A stretch of 32,136 nt of DNA from Gammaproteobacteria bacterium (GTDB taxonomy: Bacteria; Pseudomonadota; Gammaproteobacteria; Steroidobacterales; Steroidobacteraceae). A program made the translations under genes and the position numbers. The notes under the pieces were generated by a model that was not told where the DNA came from, made no database searches, and was given only the letters and a program-made list of their open reading frames with translations. Positions 12,665 to 18,857 of the stretch are shown here, one piece after another. The DNA is taken from assembly GCA_025355645.1 (NCBI GenBank), contig JANXZG010000090.1, positions 1-32,136 of the forward strand, given 5' to 3'. Position 1 is the stretch's first letter. Every line of letters starts with the position of its first letter.

Positions 12665-15658
12665 TCAGAACGTATACGATAACAGCAACGTCAGCACGCG
12701 TGGTCGCAGTGGAATCGTTGCTTTGATGTACTGCGCGGAGGTTATGTTGGTGGCGGCGTTGGAGTTCAAGAGGTTCTCTGCGGCGAGCTGCATCGTCCAG
12801 TGGTCCCTCGCCACGCCAAGCGCCGCATCATAGGTTGTGTAGGCGGGTATCGTGTACTTGTCCACCCCCGAGATGATTGGTCCCGAAGCATTGCCGTCGG
12901 GATAATTCGCCGGCTCATTGCTCGAGGCGCTGATGTGACGAACACTGGCCCAGGCGAACGGATTATAGGCGCCGGCGTGCCCGTCGTAACGTGCCCGCAT
13001 ATTGAAGATGAGGGGTGACGAGAACGGTGCGTTGCTGCCTAGCACGCCGAGCGCGATAGGGAGGCCACCGACGATAGCGATGCATTGACCGGCGGGAGTG
13101 GGGTTGTTTGGAGTCTCCGGCGTGCGACCGGATGATTCGAGGCAGGGGACGCTCGTCTGCTTCGCGCTGTTCCAAGAGCCTGTGCCCTCGAGCGTTAGGA
13201 CTTCACTCACGCGCGCCGTCAATTGTATCTCGAGTCCCTTGGCGGTGTAGCTGGGACCGTTCACGTAGGGATTTAAACCGCCCACGGTACCCGCAAGACC
13301 GGTCGCGAAAGATTGCACGTCGTCCCAGTGCATCAGGTACGCCGATCCATTGATCCGCAACCGGTGGTTCAGGAATTCGCCCTTGAACCCGAGTTCGTTG
13401 TTGATCAAATTGTCGGAGTCATAGCCGAGCACACCGCCATGTTGTGCCGAGTTCTGGAGGTAGAGGCTGCCCCCCCGCGCACACCTTGGATCCATTGAAG
13501 CCGGCCCGCAATAGGGCGCAAACCCGTGCGCGACACGATTAAACCCCCCCGGCCGGAAACCCTGGGAGTAAGTGTAGTAGAGCATCCTGTCCGGACTCAT
13601 GTGCCAGGTCAGGTTAGCCCGGCTGCGGAACCCGCCTTCGCTCTTGGCCAGATATATCGGAAATCCGCATCCGCCCGCAGCCGTGCAAGCCCCGTTGGGG
13701 TGATCGACAATGAGCTTTGAGGTGGTCGCGCTGTACCAGACCGAACCCGCCTCGAATTCATCGTAATGATAGCGGCGCGTGCCAAAGGTCAACGTCAGTA
13801 CCTTCGGAAGAATATCAAAGTCGACCGAGGCGAAAAATGCGTACTGCTTGTAGCCACGCTGCACATCCTGGCCAAAAGCGTCGTTCATGTTTTCGCGGAG
13901 GCTGGGATCGCTTGCGGGGGCGCCAGGTGCCGGTCCGACTGCGGAGAGGCAGTCCGCGCCGCCAGCGAGGGCAATCGCGAGATTGGCCGCAGAGCACTGT
14001 GGAATGCCGAGGTAGTTGAAATTCATGTTGTCGTCGATCACGAACTTCTCCCAGTAAGCGCCAACAAGCGCGCGCAAACGGGACTGATCACTGGTACTCA
14101 CGCGCACCTCGTGGCTCTGGTGCGTGTTCTGTATCACATCAAGCCAGTCGCCTACCGGCGCATAGCACTGCAGGGACTTGCCGGCCAGCTGTTTAGGAAA
14201 ACTAATTGGATTGAAGTATTCGGCGCCTGCGCCGATGCAGGCGTAGTAGTTGATGCTGTTGTTGCGTAGGTAGTTGGAATAGTCCTGCTGGGCATCAACA
14301 TGCCGGTCCATGTAACTGCCGGTGTAGATTGCCTTCAGGTCGCCGATCGTGCCGTTGACGGTCCAGGCCGTGCTTTCATAGCGATCCTTGGTGTAGGCGG
14401 GGGTAAAGGCGGTAATCTGATTGCGCTGCAGCGCATTCCCATTCGTGCTGAAAGGGTAGGCATAGAAATAGCCGTCCGCATGCATGTCCTGGTAGTTCTG
14501 CTGGATGAGCAGGTCCCAGTCATCGTTGATCCGATAGAGGCCCGAGAGCCGAAATCCGCCATAAGTTACAGGATTCGTGTTCGCACCCAGCAGGTGGGCG
14601 TTGTTGGCTACCGGACTGATCTCCCGCACGCCGGGCAGATAAGGCGATGGAATGTTGAACGAGGTTGTCCCCGGCACGTTCGCGATGTAGCCGCCCCGAC
14701 GTTCCGAAAAAATCACCGCACGCAGCGCCAACTTGTCATCGATCAGCGGCAGGTTGAGCGTTGCGTTCACACCGGAGTTGGGGGCGCCGCCCGCGGTGAT
14801 CCCGTAGCCGGCATTGAGGTCGATACGGGTGTCATCCATGAGTGGCTTGTTTGTAATGTAGCGAATTGCGCCCGCCTGGGCCCCACCCCCAAATAGGGTG
14901 CCTTGTGGGCCCTCAAGCACTTCGATGCGCTGCATATCGACCAGATAAACGTCATTGTTTCGCGTCGGGAACTGCATCGACTGATCATCCAGGTACAAGG
15001 CGACGTTGGGGAAGGGCGATACCGTCGCTTGCGTCTGATTGCCGGTGCCGGGCGAGCCCAGACCGCGTATGAAGATATTGCCTGTGGCCGGGCCGTTGCC
15101 GCTGTACGTAACATTCGGCGTGTACCTGATCACATCCTCGAACGTATTGAGAGTAAGTTCCCTCAGTAGTTCACCGCTCAATACCTGTACCGTGATCGGT
15201 ACATCCTGGAGCTTCTCCTCGCGGCGGTTGGCCGTAACGGTCACATCCTGCAATTCTTCGCTAGTGGAGCTGTCCTTCATGATCGCCAGTGCTGGCGCTG
15301 CGCTGAGAAGGCGGATGCTGCGCGGCGTGAGGTACTCGAATGTAAGGCCGGTGCTCTCGAGCATTCGAGCCAGCGCTTCATTGGCACCGAGGCCCGCAGG
15401 AACCGCCCGGCTACTCTGGTCACGCAGGACATCAGAGACGTAAAGGAGCTGCAGTCCGGTCTGGCGGGCGAAGGTTTCGAGCGCCTGAACAAGGGGCTGG
15501 GCCGGGATGTCGGCGCTGAGGGCTGGAGATTCAGAGGCCAGGATCTGCGTCGCAGGGGCAATAAGGGCCCCTGCGGAGGCGCAGATCGGCAGGGCGCGCA
15601 GTATTCCTAAGACCACCGCTGCGATGCGCGCTGAACGGTGGGGCAGCTGAGTTCCCAT
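12665..15658 (-). CDS. TonB-dependent outer-membrane receptor with N-terminal signalling (STN) domain
   Basis: 997 residues from ATG 15658; a longer TTG reading to 15715 adds 19 residues without a better signal peptide. A hydrophobic export signal (IAAVVLGILRALPICASA) is followed by an STN domain at about 49-116 (IPAQPLVQALETFARQTGLQ), a TonB-box-like DVTVTA near 137, a plug domain at about 145-260 (EVLEGPQGTLFGGGAQAGAIRYITNKP) and a 22-strand barrel ending in the required aromatic residue (LLLSYTF). STN domains are found in receptors that signal substrate binding to a FecR-type anti-sigma factor. The gene follows fecR- and sigma-like genes, so it is both product and sensor of that circuit. 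The substrate could be an iron chelate, a sugar or an aromatic compound; the sequence does not say. Confidence 0.93.
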   Translation of the reverse strand: MGTQLPHRSARIAAVVLGILRALPICASAGALIAPATQILASESPALSADIPAQPLVQALETFARQTGLQLLYVSDVLRDQSSRAVPAGLGANEALARMLESTGLTFEYLTPRSIRLLSAAPALAIMKDSSTSEELQDVTVTANRREEKLQDVPITVQVLSGELLRELTLNTFEDVIRYTPNVTYSGNGPATGNIFIRGLGSPGTGNQTQATVSPFPNVALYLDDQSMQFPTRNNDVYLVDMQRIEVLEGPQGTLFGGGAQAGAIRYITNKPLMDDTRIDLNAGYGITAGGAPNSGVNATLNLPLIDDKLALRAVIFSERRGGYIANVPGTTSFNIPSPYLPGVREISPVANNAHLLGANTNPVTYGGFRLSGLYRINDDWDLLIQQNYQDMHADGYFYAYPFSTNGNALQRNQITAFTPAYTKDRYESTAWTVNGTIGDLKAIYTGSYMDRHVDAQQDYSNYLRNNSINYYACIGAGAEYFNPISFPKQLAGKSLQCYAPVGDWLDVIQNTHQSHEVRVSTSDQSRLRALVGAYWEKFVIDDNMNFNYLGIPQCSAANLAIALAGGADCLSAVGPAPGAPASDPSLRENMNDAFGQDVQRGYKQYAFFASVDFDILPKVLTLTFGTRRYHYDEFEAGSVWYSATTSKLIVDHPNGACTAAGGCGFPIYLAKSEGGFRSRANLTWHMSPDRMLYYTYSQGFRPGGFNRVAHGFAPYCGPASMDPRCARGGSLYLQNSAQHGGVLGYDSDNLINNELGFKGEFLNHRLRINGSAYLMHWDDVQSFATGLAGTVGGLNPYVNGPSYTAKGLEIQLTARVSEVLTLEGTGSWNSAKQTSVPCLESSGRTPETPNNPTPAGQCIAIVGGLPIALGVLGSNAPFSSPLIFNMRARYDGHAGAYNPFAWASVRHISASSNEPANYPDGNASGPIISGVDKYTIPAYTTYDAALGVARDHWTMQLAAENLLNSNAATNITSAQYIKATIPLRPRVLTLLLSYTF

Positions 15659-15745
15659 GCGCTTCTGTCCACTTAATTCTTGGCCGACGGGCGCTTCAGC
15701 ATAGCGCAACGCCAACTCGGGTATCAGGACGGGCGAGGATCGGCC

Positions 15746-16837
15746 TTACCAGACGCGTATCAGTTGATCGGTCACGTCGACGTGCACACCCTTGAGGCTG
15801 CGCAGGAATGCGACGAATGCCTCCGGATCGTCGGTTGCGAAGACCCCGCTGATTTGCAGCTTCCGCAGGGAAGGAGTAGCGATCTCGATTGGCTTCGCGG
15901 AATAGCGGTTGAATTCGGTCGCGACGCGCTCCAGTGGTTCATGGTCAAACGCGATTTGTCTTTGCATCCAGGCGGTGGCGCGCTGGGCATCGACGGCGAC
16001 CGGCGCCGCCGGCACTTCTCCCTCGGCCACGCGTAGCTGCTGGTTGGCGCTTAGCCTCGTAATGGTTGGCGCGCGACCGGGGCCGGTATCTGCGCCCGGC
16101 TTCTCCGTGTTCACGGACGCCCCGACCGTGACCAGCCCCTGGACCACCGTCACGAGGGCTGAAGCGCCCTCCAGGCGCACATCAAACTTGGTGCCGATGT
16201 CGACGATCTCTGCCGGACCCGCGATGACCCGAAAGGCCCGGTCACGCTCATGTGCAACTTCAAAATTGGCCTGGCCTGCCGTGAGGATGACGAGCCGATC
16301 GTTTTTGCCGTACCGAATGGTGACCGCGCTGTCGGTGTTGAGATGCAGTACGGAATTATCCGCCAGGCGGTGACTCAGGACTTCCCCGTGGCGCGTCTCA
16401 AAGTGCAAGGCCGTGCTCCCTTCCGGCGAAGATGGCAGCCCGGGGGAGCGCAAGGGGTTCCACGTCGTGAACAAGCCAATACTCACAAGCACACAGGCAG
16501 CCATTGTCGCTGCCGCCGCGAACCAGCGCCCGGAACCCCTTCCCAGCGCGCTGTCGAACACGCGGGGCCAGAGCGGCTGCACCGAGGTCTGTTCGGAGAC
16601 GCGAGCGCGCGCGAGGATCGCCGCGACCGAATATTCAGGGTCGGCGTGAGCCTCCTTTAGATCGCGCGCGACGGTGGCGATACCGAGGAACTCCTCGACG
16701 TGAACGGGCGAGGTCTTGAGCCAGGCCGCAAGGTCCGCGGCGTCGGTTGCACTCAGCGGACCCTCGTTGTTGGCCACAAACCACTCGCCGGCCTGCTCGG
16801 CGATCACGGTACGAATTTTCTCTTCATTGGAATTCAT
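15746..16837 (-). CDS. FecR-family inner-membrane anti-sigma factor/sensor
   Basis: 363 residues from ATG 16837 (a TTG nine bases upstream is possible). Order: cytoplasmic N-terminal domain (DUF4880-like, about 10-60, with GEWFVANNEGPLSATDAADLAAWL), one transmembrane helix at about 105-123 (WFAAAATMAACVLVSIGLF), a periplasmic FecR domain at about 140-245 (TRHGEVLSHRLADNSVLHLNTDS, and GTKFDVR), and a C-terminal DUF4974/STN-like domain at about 285-363. FecR proteins hold their sigma factor inactive until the receptor's STN domain signals. The gene starts five bases after the sigma gene and ends 87 bases before the ATG of the receptor, so the three form one operon. Confidence 0.92.
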   Translation of the reverse strand: MNSNEEKIRTVIAEQAGEWFVANNEGPLSATDAADLAAWLKTSPVHVEEFLGIATVARDLKEAHADPEYSVAAILARARVSEQTSVQPLWPRVFDSALGRGSGRWFAAAATMAACVLVSIGLFTTWNPLRSPGLPSSPEGSTALHFETRHGEVLSHRLADNSVLHLNTDSAVTIRYGKNDRLVILTAGQANFEVAHERDRAFRVIAGPAEIVDIGTKFDVRLEGASALVTVVQGLVTVGASVNTEKPGADTGPGRAPTITRLSANQQLRVAEGEVPAAPVAVDAQRATAWMQRQIAFDHEPLERVATEFNRYSAKPIEIATPSLRKLQISGVFATDDPEAFVAFLRSLKGVHVDVTDQLIRVW

Positions 16838-16842
16838 AACGT

Positions 16843-17364
16843 TCAACCTAGGCGCGCCATGCGGCGCCGACAGTGAGCAAGCCCCTGGACCACATACTTC
16901 TTCGCCATCTGCGGGGAGATTCCCAGATGCGTGGCAATTTCCTTAAAGGAAAGGCCATGCGTGAAGCGCAGCTCCACCGCAGCCCGGCATTTTGGCCGTA
17001 GCTGTTGCAGCACGACCCCGAGCCGGGCCACCCGCCGGCTCGTGTCGAAATCCGCGTCGAAGTCAGGCAGCGTCTCGAGCCGCTCGTGCGCCGGCGCCTC
17101 ATCGATGTCGATGGCGCTGGCCTGGCGGCGGTCGAGAACTGCGTGCTCCTTGACCAGATTGTTGGCCACCGTATAAAGGTAATGCACCGGATTGCGGATC
17201 GCAGCCTGGTCCGTGATCCGCAGCATCCGCACGTACACTTCCTGTGCGAGGTCCGCGGCATCGGCCTTGCTGCGAATGCGGCGCTGGAAAAAGGTCTGCA
17301 AGGCGCCGCGGTGCTCGGCGAACAGCCGCCCGACCAGCGATGGTTTCGGCTCAGCCGGCGTCAC
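16843..17364 (-). CDS. ECF RNA polymerase sigma factor (FecI-like)
   Basis: 173 residues starting at GTG 17364, preceded by AAGGA at good spacing. Region 2 (about 15-80) includes DAADLAQEVYVRMLRI and the core-binding helices; region 4 (about 115-170) carries the helix-turn-helix LSFKEIATHLGISPQMAKKYVVQGLAHCRRRM. This is the arrangement of the FecI/ECF iron-starvation group, which directs transcription of a TonB-dependent receptor and is controlled by the neighbouring FecR. The predicted target is the receptor gene at 12665-15658 or its own operon promoter. A small inverted repeat (CTCAT at 17388-17392 and ATGAG at 17400-17404) lies about 25 bases upstream of the start codon and may be part of its control region. 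Confidence 0.92.
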   Translation of the reverse strand: MTPAEPKPSLVGRLFAEHRGALQTFFQRRIRSKADAADLAQEVYVRMLRITDQAAIRNPVHYLYTVANNLVKEHAVLDRRQASAIDIDEAPAHERLETLPDFDADFDTSRRVARLGVVLQQLRPKCRAAVELRFTHGLSFKEIATHLGISPQMAKKYVVQGLAHCRRRMARLG

Positions 17365-17522
17365 GGTGATCCTTGAAAAAAAGCGCTCTCATGCTGTATA
17401 TGAGTGCCCTAGGGCCAAAATGGCAACCTAAATCTTTGAGCAGCCGGCGCGGCGCCGTTACTGAGCTCTGGCAGCCCGTCCGGGAAGAATGCAAGCTCGG
17501 CTAACGCCGCTCGGCCCATCAC

Positions 17523-17700
17523 CTAACTGCCCCTCAAATGGTAGCTGAATCGCACGCCGATGGTGCGCGGGTGAATCACGGTCACGGCCGGGTAGACCGC
17601 TCCGCAGTTCGCAAAAAGCTGAGCCCGCGTGTCAGCCAGGTTCTCCACGTAGAGCTGCGCCCCGGGTACGAATGTTCCATGGGTCCTGGAATGGGACGTA
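17523..17700 (-). pseudogene. C-terminal relic of a second TonB-dependent receptor
   Basis: On the minus strand the frame that ends at TAG 17523-17525 reads VPGAQLYVENLADTRAQLF and, further on, HPRTIGVRFSYHLRGS, the last two beta strands of a TonB-dependent receptor. The pattern QL-x-x-ENL...A...PR-x-x-x-L/V-x-x-SY matches the end of the intact receptor at 12665 (MQLAAENLLNS..., RPRVLTLLLSYTF). Clear similarity covers about 50 residues; upstream of about 17700 the same frame is open but not recognisably receptor-like, and no start, plug or signal peptide is present. It is therefore a remnant left by deletion. Its strand and position beside the sigma/FecR operon suggest that a second receptor once stood here. 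Confidence 0.75.
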
Positions 17701-17743
17701 ACGGCCAGGGGGCCGCCCAGGCGGATGGAAATAGGGCAGTGCC

Positions 17744-17917
17744 GTGAGTACAGAAAAAGTCGACCTGATTCTACGCCTCGTAATCCTCGAAAATGAGAAC
17801 CCCGACGTCGCGGACACTCCGCTTATGGCGCAGCTCCTGAGTCAGATGGCGTCGCGCCCGAGATCGCGCCAAGTTGAATTCGTTGTAAAGCAGCGGGCGG
17901 CCATGCTCAGGGGCTAA
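17744..17917 (+). CDS. Small hypothetical ORF (57 residues), doubtful
   Basis: The frame runs from GTG 17744 (weak AGGGC upstream) to TAA 17915 and encodes MSTEKVDLILRLVILENENP with a basic, arginine-rich second half. I recognise no family. The opposite strand has an equally long open frame with an ATG near 17932 that ends at about 17762, encoding 56 residues. Both may be chance frames in a decayed region. It is listed because it has a full start-stop frame next to a pseudogene and could be a small real gene. Confidence 0.2.
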   Translation: MSTEKVDLILRLVILENENPDVADTPLMAQLLSQMASRPRSRQVEFVVKQRAAMLRG

Positions 17918-18081
17918 GTGCAAAGTCATCCCCTACAAGCGCAACCGCGGCCCGAAATCGCAACCAAACGTTTTTTTTACGGCGCCATCGTGAATTTAAC
18001 GGTATCCAAATTTAGCTGCGGGCACTCGTTGTCAATGAACGCGAAATTTTTTGTCGGCTTAACCTTCACCAGGAGATTCAC

Positions 18082-18474
18082 ATGTACACCAAGACAACCT
18101 TCGTTGGCGCCGTGTCCGCGCTCGGCACCACCCTCGTTGCATTCACGATGCTTGCGGGCGCAGTGTCCGCCAAAGATCAGGAATTCCCAGTCGACTATCG
18201 GGTGAACGCACATGGACTTGACTTGAGTCAGCCGACCGGGGCGCAGGAATTGTACGCGCGCCTTCAGCACGCCGCGCAGGTTGTGTGCACACATGGCATG
18301 CGGGTCGACCTCGTCCCCTCCGCGAACCCAAAGGCTTGCTACGAGCAGGCGCTCGGCGCAGCGGTCAAATCCGCCAATGCGAAACTCGTTACGCAAGTCT
18401 ACCTGGCGAGCCATACGAGCCAGGAAGCGTCGGCGCGCGGAATCGATCTGCCGCTGCGTATTGCGGGCAAGTGA
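18082..18474 (+). CDS. UrcA-family exported protein
   Basis: 130 residues. A signal peptide covers about residues 1-30 (FVGAVSALGTTLVAFTMLAGAVSA), so the mature protein should be periplasmic. The body matches the UrcA family: VDYRVNAHGLDLSQPTGAQELYARLQHAAQVVC near 36-70 and a second cysteine in PKACYEQALGAAVKSANAKL, two conserved cysteines that may form a disulfide. UrcA proteins are small, widespread in sphingomonads and Steroidobacter/Xanthomonas-like bacteria, and have no established function. The start is secure: AGGAGATTCAC precedes the ATG. The gene stands alone and is followed ten bases later by a very strong hairpin. Confidence 0.88.
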   Translation: MYTKTTFVGAVSALGTTLVAFTMLAGAVSAKDQEFPVDYRVNAHGLDLSQPTGAQELYARLQHAAQVVCTHGMRVDLVPSANPKACYEQALGAAVKSANAKLVTQVYLASHTSQEASARGIDLPLRIAGK

Positions 18475-18483
18475 GGAGACGCC

Positions 18484-18526
18484 GTGGCCCGCCGCTTAGC
18501 TCGACCTCGAGCGATGCGGCGGCCAC
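18484..18526 (+). terminator. Very strong two-part hairpin just after the UrcA gene
   Basis: GTGGCCCGCCGC (18484-18495) pairs with GCGGCGGCCAC (18516-18526) with a single bulged C, and inside it GCTCGA (18499-18504) pairs with TCGAGC (18507-18512). The two arms are joined by matching three-base spacers (TTA and GAT). It begins ten bases after the UrcA stop codon, where a terminator or 3' mRNA stabiliser is expected. No T tract follows. Confidence 0.55.
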
Positions 18527-18535
18527 GCTCGTAAG

Positions 18536-18561
18536 GCGCGTGTCATACTTATGACGCGTGC
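18536..18561. repeat. Second inverted repeat downstream of the UrcA gene
   Basis: GCGCGTGTCAT (18536-18546) pairs with ATGACGCGTGC (18551-18561) around the loop ACTT: 11 pairs, two of them G-T in DNA terms (G-U in RNA). It follows the first hairpin by nine bases. Because of the two wobble pairs the symmetry is stronger in RNA than in DNA, which favours a folded transcript over a protein-binding operator. Confidence 0.5.
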
Positions 18562-18783
18562 GTGGAACGGGGCGCACCGTGTCATGGTCTTGGACGGAAA
18601 GGCCTGTCATCTTCGCCCGACGCCGCCCGACGGCCGGGCTACTGCCCAATTTTGCGGTTCATTAACGTCTGACGGCGACGTTGCCCTGCCGGTTAGCTGC
18701 CCACACCGGGTCTGAGGGTCGATTGAGCGTGCTCCGGCCGGAGCGCGTGTATATCAAATTTGAAGGTATTAGAACCATTTGTC

Positions 18784-18803
18784 GTCGTCAGGTTACTGAC
18801 GAC
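18784..18803. promoter_or_regulatory. Perfect 8-bp inverted repeat upstream of the GloVer gene
   Basis: GTCGTCAG (18784-18791) and CTGACGAC (18796-18803) are exact reverse complements separated by GTTA. The element lies 54 bases before the ATG at 18858, in the position of an operator near the promoter or of a 5' leader hairpin. The 383-base gap 18475-18857 otherwise holds the two hairpins after the UrcA gene, a weak GCCCG/CGGGC pair at 18625-18639, and no gene. Confidence 0.45.
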
Positions 18804-18857
18804 AGGTTCGGTATCTCGACATCGTTAACCACAATCCAAGAAGCAGTAGGGTTCCTT

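Larger units (their letters stand above)
17365..18081. other. 717-base region without an intact recognised gene
   Basis: This stretch separates the sigma factor operon (minus strand) from the UrcA gene (plus strand). It contains the inverted repeat CTCAT/ATGAG at 17388-17404, a C-terminal TonB-receptor relic on the minus strand at 17523-17700, and two overlapping short open frames on opposite strands between 17744 and about 17935. The part from 17936 to 18081 is AT-rich, with a run of eight T at about 17971-17978, and probably holds the promoter of the UrcA gene; I could not pick a convincing -10/-35 pair. Confidence 0.6.

Noticed and set aside
17744..17800. DJ-1/PfpI gene remnant on the minus strand
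   Set aside because: Only about twelve residues (DVGVLIFEDYEA) recall the family and the next motif is absent, so it is too short to call.
17632..17817. 61-residue minus-strand ORF
   Set aside because: It is a shifted frame over the receptor relic; the recognisable receptor residues are in a different frame ending at 17523.
17971..17978. Run of eight T as a terminator for the sigma factor region
   Set aside because: No GC stem precedes it on either strand, and the operon on the minus strand reads away from it.
18681..18857. N-terminal extension of the GloVer protein by 59 residues
   Set aside because: The frame is open, but a clear signal peptide begins at ATG 18858, and the upstream part contains the 8-bp dyad and has no protein-like character.
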